The translations under genes were made by a program, and so were the position numbers. A DNA stretch of 64,000 bases. Origin: Parcubacteria group bacterium. Its GTDB lineage: Bacteria > Patescibacteria > Paceibacteria > SW-4-49-11. A model generated the notes under the pieces. That model was given only the letters and a program-made list of their open reading frames with translations, was not told the origin of the DNA and did not search any database. The stretch spans positions 1 to 64,000 of the forward strand of contig CALRBF010000002.1 of assembly GCA_943354045.1 (NCBI GenBank), given 5' to 3'. Shown one piece after another: positions 25,532 to 33,668 of this stretch (positions within the stretch are counted from its first letter, which is position 1; each line of letters starts with the position of its first letter).

Positions 25532-28500
25532 ATGACTACTCTCAATGAATCCCATATAGAACAGACCTTGATAGATATCCTTGTAGCTCAAGGCTATCAG
25601 TATTTTTATGGTCCAGATATTGCTCCGTATTCAGCTAATCCCCAACGAGAAAATTTTGATAGTGTGATCCTCGAAAATCATCTCAAGGAATCCCTCAAAA
25701 GATTAAATCCAGATATCCCTGAATCAGCAAGGCATGAGGCCTATCAGCATATTATGAATCTTGGCTCTTCTGATTTTATGGCAAATAATGAAAAATTTCA
25801 TAATTATCTAACTGATGGGATTACGGTTGAATACTTTAAAGATGAGGCTATAAAGGGTATCAATGTAAAGCTTCTTGATTTAGAGAATATTGCCAACAAT
25901 AGCTTTTGGGTAGTGAATCAATTTGTGGTAAAAGAACAAAATAATGAGAAGAGATTGGATGTGGTGATTTTCGTGAATGGGCTTCCATTAGTTGTGGTGG
26001 AATTAAAGAATGCAACTGATGAGAAGGCTACTTTGGAGAGGGCTTTTATGCAAATTCAGAATTATCAAAAAGCTATCCCAAGTATTTTTTATTATAATGC
26101 TTTATGTATTATCTCGGATGGGATTGAGGCGAAGGTTTCGAGTGTATCTGCTCCATTTAGTAGATATCTTGCTTGGAAATCTCCTGAGAAAGAGGAGAAT
26201 AACATTCCTGAAATGCAGATTATGGCTGAGAAAATGCTTGATAAAGAGGTTTTGCTTCGATTGATTCGATATAATACGGTTTTTGAACAAGAGGAGCAAA
26301 AGGATGAGAAGACGGGGTTATTATCTGTGGTAAAAATTAAGAAAATTGCGGCTTATCATCAATATTATGCGGTGGAAAAGGCGGTAAAGGAAACGGTGAG
26401 GGCTACTGATGAATCTGAGGGTAATAGGAAAATTGGGGTTATTTGGCATACTCAGGGTTCAGGGAAATCTCTTTCTATGGTGTTTTATACGGGGCAAATT
26501 GTGGTAGAGCCTGTGATGAAGAATCCAACTGTGGTGATTTTGACGGATAGGAATGATCTTGATGATCAACTTTTTACTACTTTTGGGAATTGTAAACAAT
26601 TATTGAGACAAACTCCTGTGCAGGCGGAGAATAGGGAACATTTGAAGGAATTACTGAAGGTTTCGGGTGGAGGTATTGTGTTTACGACTATTCAAAAATT
26701 TGCTCCTACTTCAGGAAATGTATATGAGATGTTATCTGAGCGGTCGAATATTGTGGTGGTAGCTGATGAGGCTCATCGGAGTCAATATGGATTCAAGGGT
26801 AGAGAGGTTGAGATAGAGGATGGTTCGGAGATTCGATATGGGAATGCGAAGTATCTGAGAGATGCTTTACCGAAGGCTTCTTTTATTGGGTTTACAGGTA
26901 CTCCTATTGAGAAGGAGGATAGGTCAACGCGTAATGTGTTTGGTGATGAAATTGATATTTATGATATTAAACAAGCGGTGGATGATGGGGCTACGGTTCC
27001 GATTAGTTATGAATCGCGTTTGGTAAAAATTCGATTGAATCAAGAGGTGGCAAGTCAGATTGATTATGCGGTGGATGAAATAGTGGGAGCAACACAGGAG
27101 CAAAAAGAAAAGGCGAAAAAGAAAAATGCTCAAATTGATGCTATTGTAGGGCATCCTGATAGGCTAAAGGATATTGCAAAAGATATTGTGGAGCATTTTG
27201 AGGCGAGGCAGCAAACCTTTGAGGGGAAGGCTATGGTAGTTTGTATGACGAGGCAAATTGCGGTGAATCTATATCGAGAAATTATTACTCTTCGTCCAGA
27301 ATGGCATAGTGATGAGTTGATGCAGGGGATGATTAAAATTGTAATGACTTCAAGTAGTGATGATCCTGAAAGTTTCCAATCTCATCATACGACGAAAGAG
27401 GATAGAAAAAAACTTGCCCTGAGGCTGAAGGATATTAATGATTCTCTTCAGATGGTGATTGTGCAATCTATGTGGTTAACGGGATTTGATGTGCCATGTC
27501 TCAATACGATGTATATTGATAAAAAGATGCAGGGTGCCAATTTGATGCAGGCTATTGCTCGGGTGAATCGGGTATATCGGGATAAACCAGGAGGACTTAT
27601 TGTTGACTATATTGGTATTGGGCAGGATCTCAGAAATGCGATGGGTGTCTATACGCAAAGTGGTGGCCAGGGAAAAGCTATTCTTGATATCTCGGAGGTG
27701 ATTGCGGGTATGAAGACTAAATTTGAGATTGTGGAGCAGATGTTCCATGGCTTTGATTATAAGCAATATTTTCAGGTTGAAAATAAGGAAAAATTACAGA
27801 TATTATTGGGAGCTTCAAACTTTATATTACGGGATGATAAGTTGAAGAATAGATTTCTTGCAGAAATTACGGCTTTGTCTCAATTATTTGCGATGGCGGT
27901 GCCAAGTTTTGAATCAGAACAAATACGAGATGAGGTGGCATTCTTTCAAGCGATAAAAGCTCGTATTAATAAATTCACTCCTAGTGGTGGTGTATCTGAT
28001 AGGCAGGTAGAAACGGCAGTAAGGCAAATTGTTGATGAGGCTTTAGCGAGTGATGGTGTGGTGGATGTGTTCGAAGCAGCAGGTATACAAACTCCTACTC
28101 TTGATATTTTGTCAGAGGAATTTTTGCTTGAGGTGAAGAATATGGAGCAAAAAAATATAGCTTTTGAATTACTTCGCAAACTTATTAATGATGAGGTGAA
28201 GGTGAGAAAAACAAAGAGTATAGCTCAAGGGAAAAAGTTTTCTGAGATGTTGGAACGGGTGATTAAAAAGTATCATAATAATCAAATTGATACGGCCCAG
28301 GTTATTCAAGAACTTTCTCAAATCGCTCGGGAGATGAAATTAGAGGATAGTAAAGCTGAGGAATTGGGATTATCTCCTGAGGAATATGCATTTTATTCGG
28401 TGCTCGCACAAAATGATTCCACAAGATTTTTGCAGGATGATAAGATGAAAGAGTTGATTCATGTTATCGTGGAGATTATTCGTAAAAATGCGACGGTTGA

Positions 28501-28651
28501 TTGGGAGAAGAGAGAGGATGTCAGAGCTAAACTTCGTCTTACGGTCAAAAAAATTCTAATCAGGTACGGGTATCCACCTGATCTCGCAAGAATAGAAGCT
28601 GATAAAGTTCTTGAGCAAAGTGAATTATTGGCTAAGGAGTTAACTCAATAA
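25532..28651 (+). CDS. hsdR: Type I restriction endonuclease subunit R
   Basis: 1039 residues. The N-terminal nuclease domain has VVVELKNATDEKATLERAFMQIQNYQ (catalytic D/E-x-K core), preceded by RLDVVIFVNGLP. The SF2 translocase has Walker A WHTQGSGKSLSMVFY (near 305), VILTDRNDLDDQLF, DEAH box VVVADEAHRSQYG, motif III FTGTPIE and motif VI QAIARVNRVYRDKPG. A helical C-terminal domain follows for binding HsdM. The subunit pulls DNA and cuts far from the site in the absence of methylation. The frame is intact. It is the last gene of the operon and is separated from hsdS by the HEPN and PIN genes. Confidence 0.95.
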   Translation: MTTLNESHIEQTLIDILVAQGYQYFYGPDIAPYSANPQRENFDSVILENHLKESLKRLNPDIPESARHEAYQHIMNLGSSDFMANNEKFHNYLTDGITVEYFKDEAIKGINVKLLDLENIANNSFWVVNQFVVKEQNNEKRLDVVIFVNGLPLVVVELKNATDEKATLERAFMQIQNYQKAIPSIFYYNALCIISDGIEAKVSSVSAPFSRYLAWKSPEKEENNIPEMQIMAEKMLDKEVLLRLIRYNTVFEQEEQKDEKTGLLSVVKIKKIAAYHQYYAVEKAVKETVRATDESEGNRKIGVIWHTQGSGKSLSMVFYTGQIVVEPVMKNPTVVILTDRNDLDDQLFTTFGNCKQLLRQTPVQAENREHLKELLKVSGGGIVFTTIQKFAPTSGNVYEMLSERSNIVVVADEAHRSQYGFKGREVEIEDGSEIRYGNAKYLRDALPKASFIGFTGTPIEKEDRSTRNVFGDEIDIYDIKQAVDDGATVPISYESRLVKIRLNQEVASQIDYAVDEIVGATQEQKEKAKKKNAQIDAIVGHPDRLKDIAKDIVEHFEARQQTFEGKAMVVCMTRQIAVNLYREIITLRPEWHSDELMQGMIKIVMTSSSDDPESFQSHHTTKEDRKKLALRLKDINDSLQMVIVQSMWLTGFDVPCLNTMYIDKKMQGANLMQAIARVNRVYRDKPGGLIVDYIGIGQDLRNAMGVYTQSGGQGKAILDISEVIAGMKTKFEIVEQMFHGFDYKQYFQVENKEKLQILLGASNFILRDDKLKNRFLAEITALSQLFAMAVPSFESEQIRDEVAFFQAIKARINKFTPSGGVSDRQVETAVRQIVDEALASDGVVDVFEAAGIQTPTLDILSEEFLLEVKNMEQKNIAFELLRKLINDEVKVRKTKSIAQGKKFSEMLERVIKKYHNNQIDTAQVIQELSQIAREMKLEDSKAEELGLSPEEYAFYSVLAQNDSTRFLQDDKMKELIHVIVEIIRKNATVDWEKREDVRAKLRLTVKKILIRYGYPPDLARIEADKVLEQSELLAKELTQ

Positions 28652-28667
28652 AGATAAATAATCACCT

Positions 28668-28907
28668 ATGAAACTCTTCCGCTACCGTAAACCATCGCTC
28701 AAAACATTACTTGGAGTGACAAAAGTAAAGCGTAGGATAAAGAAGGCTACAGGGATTTCTGCAGTGCAATCTCTCAGTCCTTCTCGAGTTAAGCAAAAAA
28801 TCAAATACAATATAGGGTATAATAAACCTATTTTCAAACATACCAGAGAACTGAGCAAGGGCAAAGTCCCGAGTCTGTTGGGCTGGTTTTCAAAATTGTT
28901 TAAGTAA
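28668..28907 (+). CDS. Small basic protein, unidentified
   Basis: 79 residues, very rich in Lys and Arg with no acidic stretch (MKLFRYRKPSLKTLLGVTKVKRRIKK at the start, LLGWFSKLFK at the end). It could bind nucleic acid or act as a membrane-active peptide. It begins 16 bp after hsdR and may be on the same transcript. A decayed copy of its last 39 codons lies at 30085-30204, so it belongs to a repeated element in this region. Confidence 0.55.
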   Translation: MKLFRYRKPSLKTLLGVTKVKRRIKKATGISAVQSLSPSRVKQKIKYNIGYNKPIFKHTRELSKGKVPSLLGWFSKLFK

Positions 28908-28918
28908 GAAAACTACCT

Positions 28919-29032
28919 ATGTCAACAAAACAAGATGCAATTAAATTTACAAAAAAAAATCTCGTTAAACAGCTAATCACGAAACTATTTTCGAGCAAAT
29001 GCTCCTCGCAACAGAGAATTATACCGTTCTAA
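28919..29032 (+). CDS. Putative 37-residue peptide encoded in repeat R1
   Basis: ATG 28919 opens a short frame ending at TAA 29030-29032. It starts MSTKQDAIKFTKKN and ends CSSQQRIIPF. The two other repeat copies keep the same C-terminal reading (KLFSSKCSSLQRIIPF at 30730-30780 and KLFSSECSSQQRIIPF at 31412-31459) but lack a start. It begins 11 bp after the basic-protein gene. It may be a real micropeptide or only a translated repeat. Confidence 0.35.
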   Translation: MSTKQDAIKFTKKNLVKQLITKLFSSKCSSQQRIIPF

Positions 29033-29040
29033 AAGGGGGG
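28927..29040 (+). repeat. Dispersed repeat R1
   Basis: First of three copies. The best-kept part is ACGAAACTATTTTCGAGC, then AAATGCTCCTCGCAACAG, then AGAATTATACCGTTCTAAAAG. It contains a GAGCA-AA-TGCTC hairpin. Other copies: 30676-30787 and 31370-31463. Confidence 0.85.
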
Positions 29041-29125
29041 TATGAGCATAGTTGCTTTTAAAGATTTTGAAGCAGTTTTTGCGGTAAATTAAGCAAATGG
29101 TATATGGTCAATTTGTTTTATAAGA

Positions 29126-29154
29126 TTGACAAAATTAATAAAATGTGCTATAAG
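29126..29154 (+). promoter_or_regulatory. Consensus promoter
   Basis: TTGACA (29126-29131), 17-bp spacer ending in TGC, TATAAG (29149-29154). It fixes the start of the following gene at ATG 29180 rather than any upstream codon. Confidence 0.85.
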
Positions 29155-29179
29155 AAGATTGTCTATCTTTTGCACCTTT

Positions 29180-29545
29180 ATGTTTTCTCAAAAGATCAAG
29201 GAAGAGCTTCGCAAGCTCAAACATGATCGGGTTTTGATGCTCGGAGCAATTCAACGCTTGGAGCTTCTTCTTGAAGGCCCTGATCCTGTTTTGGACTCAG
29301 AGGCCTATAAGAGGTATGGTGACGAGCTTGATCATCTGGAGGATGATATGGAGAAATCCCTCCGAGTGGATTCGAAGCGCGCCTTTGAGGGAGCGTTTCG
29401 AAAGATTCAGTCTGGTATGGATGATGAGTATCTCTATCGGATTCTCGCCGAGCAAGCACGAACCATTCTCCGACATCAACGTCGGAAATCTTTGAGGAAG
29501 AATCAAAGATTTCCTCTTCGTACATTGTTGGGGATAATCTTTTAA
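29180..29545 (+). CDS. Unidentified charged helical protein
   Basis: 121 residues from ATG 29180 (MFSQKIKEELRKLKHDR). The frame extends upstream, but the promoter at 29126-29154 rules that out. The sequence is helical and highly charged (ELDHLEDDMEKSLRVDSKRAFEGAFRKIQ), probably a coiled coil, with a very basic end (RHQRRKSLRKNQRFPLR). It has no known family. Codon use is visibly GC-richer than the neighbouring hsd genes, hinting at a different origin. It has its own promoter and terminator. Confidence 0.6.
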   Translation: MFSQKIKEELRKLKHDRVLMLGAIQRLELLLEGPDPVLDSEAYKRYGDELDHLEDDMEKSLRVDSKRAFEGAFRKIQSGMDDEYLYRILAEQARTILRHQRRKSLRKNQRFPLRTLLGIIF

Positions 29546-29562
29546 ACCTCTTTGAGGATATT

Positions 29563-29597
29563 AATCCATGGAGCTTAATGCTCTATGGATTTTTTTA
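29563..29597 (+). terminator. Intrinsic terminator
   Basis: AATCCAT-GGAGC pairs with GCTCT-ATGGATT around TTAAT, followed by six or seven Ts. Confidence 0.9.
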
Positions 29598-29608
29598 TAG
29601 GATTTGAA

Positions 29609-29636
29609 ATAAAAAAGCCCCGATGAGTCGGGGCTT
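29609..29636 (-). terminator. Intrinsic terminator, minus strand
   Basis: AAGCCCC/GGGGCTT stem with Ts on the minus strand. It ends the gene at 29663-30010. Confidence 0.85.
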
Positions 29637-29662
29637 GGGGGAGTGATGAGGAAAGAAGTTGT

Positions 29663-30010
29663 CTATTGCCTCCAATTGATCACCGTTCTGGTGGAGCTGG
29701 TGGGGCCAAAACGAATGCCCCATACATCTAGGGAGATCTTTGTTCCTTTGGGAAGGGCAGAGATAGCTCCATAGGTGTCAGAACTCCTGAAATGTCCTGT
29801 CAGCAAGTCATCCTTGATATCGAATGTCTCCTGTTCACAGAACAGTCTGTAGGCGTTTCCTGTCCCAGTGCGGACATTTTCCGCCTTGATCACCGTGCAG
29901 GGAACTCCTGCGAAATAGGTGGTCGGTCGCAATGTCCCTACCACGAGGGCGATAGCTCCCACTACAATGAAAGTTAGAATTAGGTTAGAGTTGTTGTCTG
30001 AGTTGGACAT
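29663..30010 (-). CDS. Small membrane-anchored extracytoplasmic protein
   Basis: 115 residues. A polar start (MSNSDNNSN) is followed by a membrane helix at about 10-27 (LILTFIVVGAIALVVGTL), then an outside domain of about 85 residues with two cysteines and a beta-rich look (GVPCTVIKAENVRTGTGNAYRLFCEQE). Orientation and function are inferred from composition only. It has its own TTGACA promoter (30038-30066) and terminator, and is GC-richer than the core genes. No family is recognised. Confidence 0.6.
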   Translation of the reverse strand: MSNSDNNSNLILTFIVVGAIALVVGTLRPTTYFAGVPCTVIKAENVRTGTGNAYRLFCEQETFDIKDDLLTGHFRSSDTYGAISALPKGTKISLDVWGIRFGPTSSTRTVINWRQ

Positions 30011-30037
30011 TTGGAAGAAAGATCAATTTCGATGAAA

Positions 30038-30066
30038 ATGATAGCACATTTCCCTAATTTTGTCAA
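30038..30066 (-). promoter_or_regulatory. Consensus promoter, minus strand
   Basis: TTGACA (complement of 30061-30066), 17-bp spacer ending in TGC, TATCAT (complement of 30038-30043). The spacer is nearly the same as that at 30618-30646 and 29126-29154. Confidence 0.8.
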
Positions 30067-30084
30067 TGGTAGATAACTAATGTG

Positions 30085-30204
30085 GTTAAGCAAAAAATCA
30101 AATACAATATAGGCTATAATAAACCTATTTTCAAACATACCAGAGAACTGAGCAAGGGCAAAATCCCAAGTTTATTCGGCTGGTTTTCAAAATTGTTTAA
30201 ATAA
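30085..30204 (+). pseudogene. Truncated copy of the small basic protein gene
   Basis: Without a start codon, this stretch encodes VKQKIKYNIGYNKPIF and ends LFGWFSKLFK, matching the last 39 codons of the gene at 28668-28907 with a few changes. It begins abruptly after the promoter of the neighbouring minus-strand unit, as if recombination had cut it off. Confidence 0.85.
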
Positions 30205-30232
30205 AAAAAATCCCCCGGCGAGGTGTCGGGGG
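30203..30232 (-). terminator. Intrinsic terminator, minus strand
   Basis: CCCCCG/CGGGGG stem, then a run of eight Ts on the minus strand. It ends the gene at 30327-30593. Confidence 0.85.
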
Positions 30233-30326
30233 AGAGGGGGATTAGAAACACTCATCTGTTTACTGTCTCCAATTGATTGCAGATCGTTTGGTGCTTTTCT
30301 TTCTTGACTTTGCCATCCTAGATTAT

Positions 30327-30593
30327 TTAGAATGGCCAGTCTTGATTCTTACTCTCCTCCCAAGTATAGAGACGGCTACCAGTTTTGGTGTAAACCAGAC
30401 CATTACCTGCAAAGAATAACACATCACCAGTTCGTCGGTTAACACCATACGAGCATGTATCGAGCAGTCGCTGGAGAGCTTGATCGATTGTTTCATTATT
30501 CCTGCAATTTGCGGCCGCAATTTCCCTTAGTGAGTAAAGGGTAGAATCATCAATATATCGTTGAATTCCACTGACGGTGATTAAAGTGGACAT
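30327..30593 (-). CDS. Unidentified small protein
   Basis: 88 residues from ATG 30593 (MSTLITVSGIQRYIDD). A longer frame exists, but its upstream ATG lies inside the promoter. Sequence features are SLREIAAANCRNNETIDQALQRLLDTC (helical, two Cys), then a beta-like GDVLFFAGNGLVYTKTG and a Trp-rich end (YTWEESKNQDWPF). There is no signal peptide. It is a one-gene unit with its own TTGACA promoter and terminator and higher GC than the core genes. No family is recognised. Confidence 0.55.
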   Translation of the reverse strand: MSTLITVSGIQRYIDDSTLYSLREIAAANCRNNETIDQALQRLLDTCSYGVNRRTGDVLFFAGNGLVYTKTGSRLYTWEESKNQDWPF

Positions 30594-30617
30594 GATGTAG
30601 GGGCAATTTGCTAAGAC

Positions 30618-30646
30618 AACATAGCACATTTTGCTAATTTTGTCAA
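30618..30646 (-). promoter_or_regulatory. Consensus promoter, minus strand
   Basis: TTGACA (complement of 30641-30646), 17-bp spacer ending in TGC, TATGTT (complement of 30618-30623). Confidence 0.75.
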
Positions 30647-30675
30647 TAGTATATGACTAAAAATTTCTTATATCA

Positions 30676-30787
30676 AAAAATAAAGTCCAATTAAATTCAC
30701 TCAAAGCCTGGTTAAGCGGCTGGTCACGAAACTATTTTCGAGCAAATGCTCCTCGCTACAGAGAATTATACCGTTCTAAAAGGGGGG
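30676..30787 (+). repeat. Dispersed repeat R2
   Basis: Second copy of the R1 repeat. The core from 30724 to 30787 differs from R1 at very few bases. The upstream part is more diverged and the counterpart of the R1 start codon is ATA. Confidence 0.85.
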
Positions 30788-30829
30788 CATTTATTGATTA
30801 ATAGATATTGGGTTTGATATAATGTATTT

Positions 30830-31039
30830 ATGAAAGAATATATTATATTTTTAGATGAATCTGGAGATCATAACTTAGTAAAGTATGATATTCAATATCC
30901 TATTTTTACTTTGGTAGGGTGTATTTTTGAAAAAGTATATTATGAGGAGCAAGTTATTGCTAAAGTAAATAAGCTTAAAATTAATCATTTTAATAATAAA
31001 AATACCATATTACATTCTTATGTCCTTTTTCTATATTAA
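30830..31039 (+). pseudogene. DUF3800 protein, N-terminal fragment
   Basis: 69 codons that begin MKEYIIFLDESGDHNL, the typical DUF3800 start with its D-E-S-G-D acidic motif (RNase H-like fold), followed by YPIFTLVGCIFEKVYYEEQV. Family members are normally 200 residues or more. Here the frame ends soon after NTILHS, where the next conserved block should begin, and no continuation is seen in any frame to 31370. It is a truncated gene between repeats R2 and R3. Confidence 0.75.
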
Positions 31040-31105
31040 AGTCAAAATTTAGACGTAAGGGGAATAGAGTGAAAGGATATGGATATAAATAATTTCCGTA
31101 ATAAA

Positions 31106-31177
31106 AATGAGTGGCCCAGGTATTCCTAGTCCACTCATTTGTAACCTTATAGTAACATAATATTTGCTATTTGTCAA
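31106..31177 (-). promoter_or_regulatory. Promoter followed at once by a terminator hairpin
   Basis: On the minus strand TTGACA (complement of 31172-31177), 17-bp spacer, TACTAT (complement of 31149-31154). After a few bases comes a perfect 9-bp stem, AATGAGTGG/CCACTCATT (31106-31139), and five Ts. The transcript would be about 40 bases. It may be a tiny RNA, or a one-gene module that has lost its gene. Confidence 0.55.
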
Positions 31178-31369
31178 GTATACGATAGGTATGAGTTTGA
31201 TTAAAAAGCAATATGTAAAAAATGCATATTGCAAATGTGGATAAGCTAGAGAAGATTCAGTTGTTGCATTTTTTGCAATAGCTCAAAAAGAAGGTTGGGG
31301 ATATAATGTCATTAAAAAGTGGTTAGTGCAAAATTTGCACAGACCATTTTCCACAAAGCTTTCAAATGT

Positions 31370-31463
31370 AATAGGCAAATACAAAGCCTCGTCAAGGGGC
31401 TGACCGCGAAACTATTTTCGAGCGAATGCTCCTCGCAACAGAGAATTATACCGTTCTAAAAGA
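31370..31463 (+). repeat. Dispersed repeat R3
   Basis: Third copy. The core ACTATTTTCGAGC, GAATGCTCCTCGCAACAG and ATTATACCGTTCTAAAAG is kept. The gap 31040-31545 otherwise holds the promoter-terminator unit and an open stretch of about 50 codons (31254-31403, AFFAIAQKEGWGYNVIKKW) that I cannot assign. Confidence 0.8.
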
Positions 31464-31545
31464 GTTTTAAAATACTACTATCTTCACGAATTATATTATG
31501 ATATCTATGATTATGGTGTTATGATATATACATATATAAAATATT

Positions 31546-32466
31546 ATGAGTGAAGTTGCGATTGATACCAAAAAATTAGATAGAAGTAAGACTATTCTGA
31601 AATGGATGGGAATTATGATATCTGGAATTGGTTGGTTGGGTATATGGGGTGTGACTCCTTTCTATCTTTGGATATATGCCAATGGGCTTGGTCAATATTT
31701 TCTTGAGGTGATTATATCGGATATGATATTGACTCTTATCTTATCGAGTATTTTTGTTGTATTAGGGAATCGTATACGAGTTGGGGTTGATCGTAGTATA
31801 AGGATGTATCTACAGGTATTGATTATATTGATGGGTATTATATCCTTAGGGTTTATTATTTTTGAAAATACAATTAGTATTACGAGTTGGGTATATATTG
31901 GTGTGCTCGTATTCCTTATATGTTCTTGGGTTGTTTTGAGTCAGATATTGAGGAATAAGGACTTTGTAGCAACATTACATAAGCCTGTATATAAGTATTT
32001 TGATACGAAGGGGTGGATTATCTTTTTCTTGATTGCTTTTGGTATATTATCGGTAACTTTTTATATTGATTGGATTGCATTAGATGATGAGATGTATTGG
32101 GACTCATTGTCAGAAGAGGAGTATAGTGAAGAGACAGATAATAAGCTTGCTGCTATGGTGTCAATATTAAATGATAGACCTTTTCCGAGTAAATTGAATG
32201 ATAATATTACTCTGTTAGGAATTAAGGAGCAGCAATCTGGTTCTATTCAATATACATATGAAATACAAAATATAGATTCTAGTCAATTATCTACAGAATT
32301 CCTTAAGGATTTGATGGTTAAAGAGTACTGTAATAATGAATTTGTTAATTATATTTTAGACCAAGAGATAGATATTGCGCATTCATTTACAACGGAGAAA
32401 GGTGAGAATTATTTTGTCACTCTTGATTTTAGTAGTTGTGAATCTTCCTTGTTTAATATTCTATAA
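31546..32466 (+). CDS. Multi-pass membrane protein, unidentified
   Basis: 306 residues. About five hydrophobic helices lie in the first 180 residues (near 20-40, 50-72, 85-105, 112-130 and 153-172), followed by an acidic 130-residue region (DSLSEEEYSEETDN onward). That region holds two or three Cys and is likely a soluble domain outside the membrane. No known family motif is seen. It is a single gene between repeat R3 and a palindromic repeat cluster, with no visible partner. Confidence 0.6.
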   Translation: MSEVAIDTKKLDRSKTILKWMGIMISGIGWLGIWGVTPFYLWIYANGLGQYFLEVIISDMILTLILSSIFVVLGNRIRVGVDRSIRMYLQVLIILMGIISLGFIIFENTISITSWVYIGVLVFLICSWVVLSQILRNKDFVATLHKPVYKYFDTKGWIIFFLIAFGILSVTFYIDWIALDDEMYWDSLSEEEYSEETDNKLAAMVSILNDRPFPSKLNDNITLLGIKEQQSGSIQYTYEIQNIDSSQLSTEFLKDLMVKEYCNNEFVNYILDQEIDIAHSFTTEKGENYFVTLDFSSCESSLFNIL

Positions 32467-32516
32467 GAATACGTGAGAGTGATCTAGCTGTTTTGAAGGA
32501 TTTTTTGAGGTAGGTA

Positions 32517-32725
32517 AAATTCCACCCCTTAATCAAAGATACCACCCCCTCCCAAACTAAAGTATGGGAGGGACTGAAAGCCCTCGATTTATCGACCTGC
32601 CTGCGGTAGGTAAACCGTAGGTGGAGAGGGGAATTAGCTCAATCCACCTCTGGCACTCCGTGCCACCCCCTCCTAAATAAATATAGGAGGGACTTAAAGC
32701 TCCTCTAAAGGAGGACAAAACACAA
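32517..32725 (-). repeat. Palindromic repeat cluster, reverse orientation
   Basis: Two units of the same repeat family as at 12614-19445, reading in the other direction (GTAGGTAAACCGTAGGTGG, CCACCCCCTCCTAAATAAATATAGGAGGG). The gap 32467-32810 holds no gene. Confidence 0.75.
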
Positions 32726-32810
32726 AACTCTCCGCTATGAATTTATATTATAAATTAGGCTATTATTATGGTATAATGTTATAAATATATATCTCCTGTT
32801 TAGAAATACT

Positions 32811-33278
32811 ATGCCAAAAAAAATACTAAATCAACAATCTTCATCGGAGCTTATCCAAGCTAGTACTGCCCAGTATCTAACCTTTGTATCTGCTAGTGGA
32901 GATGATTCAGAAAGTATAGAGGTTAGATATGAGGATGAAAATATCTGGATGACTCAAAAAATGATGGCTGAAATGTATGGGGTGTCTGTATCTGCAATCA
33001 ATCAGCATCTTAAAAAATTATTTGATGACAAAGAGATAAATAATTCAGTTATTAAGAAATACTTAATAACTGCCAGCGATAGTAAAAGTTATAATGCTAC
33101 TCATTATAATCTACAAGCTATTATTGCTATTGGGTTTAAGATAGAAAATGATAGAGCGGTACAATTTCGTAAATGGGCAAGACAAATAGTAAAAGATTAT
33201 ACTATTCAGGGTTGGGCTATGGATAGTGAAAGATTAAAAAAAGCTAATCAATTTGATAAAGAGTTTTTTGAAAGATAA
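32811..33278 (+). pseudogene. RhuM family protein, truncated N-terminal part
   Basis: 155 codons. IWMTQKMMAEMYGVSVSAINQHLKKLFDDKEI, then THYNLQAIIAIGFKIENDRAVQFRKWARQIVKDYTIQGWAMDSERLKKANQFDKEFFER are the conserved N-terminal half of RhuM proteins. These usually continue for another 150 or so residues after EFF-(D/E)R. Here a stop follows at once and a palindromic repeat starts 18 bp later, so the gene was probably cut by a rearrangement linked to the repeat. It is distinct from the RhuM at 18298, with which it shares only the fold. Confidence 0.75.
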
Positions 33279-33296
33279 TGAATAATTAGGGGAATT

Positions 33297-33525
33297 TTTG
33301 CTCAGTCCTCCTCCGGCACTTCGTGCCACCCCCTCCTAAATAAATATAGGAGGGACTTAAAGCTCCTCTAAAGGAGGACAGAAAACTAGATACAGGCGAC
33401 TAAGAGGTCGCCCCTACGAAAAATAATGTCGGCGGGGTCGCCGACTCTACGAAATAATGGAGGGACGAAAGTCCTACGAACACAGAATCCAATCCACCCC
33501 GTCCAAAGGAGGACAGAATACCCCT
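33297..33525 (-). repeat. Palindromic repeat cluster, reverse orientation
   Basis: Mirror of the cluster at 19180-19445. It includes AGGCGACTAAGAGGTCGCC and GTCGGCGGGGTCGCCGAC. It fills the space before the DEAD-box gene promoter. Confidence 0.7.
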
Positions 33526-33550
33526 ACCTCAATTTTGGTGTTATTATAAC

Positions 33551-33579
33551 TTGACAAATAATATAATCTATGCTATACT
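33551..33579 (+). promoter_or_regulatory. Consensus promoter with long leader
   Basis: TTGACA (33551-33556), 17-bp spacer ending in TGC, TATACT (33574-33579). The helicase ATG lies about 84 bases after the predicted start, a leader long enough for regulation as in cold-shock helicase genes. Confidence 0.85.
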
Positions 33580-33668
33580 ACTTTTCAATGTGGTCATAGA
33601 TGGCGTTTATACAAGTATGTATATGATTGGTATCTATATTCCATATCATATTCATAATCATATTTTGT

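Noticed and set aside
29217..29525. Open frame on the minus strand opposite the charged helical protein gene
   Set aside because: No promoter or terminator fits it, while the plus-strand gene has both. The composition looks like an antisense shadow.
28927..31463. CRISPR array from the R1-R3 repeats
   Set aside because: Only three copies, spaced 0.6-1.7 kb apart with genes in between; no cas genes are in the window.
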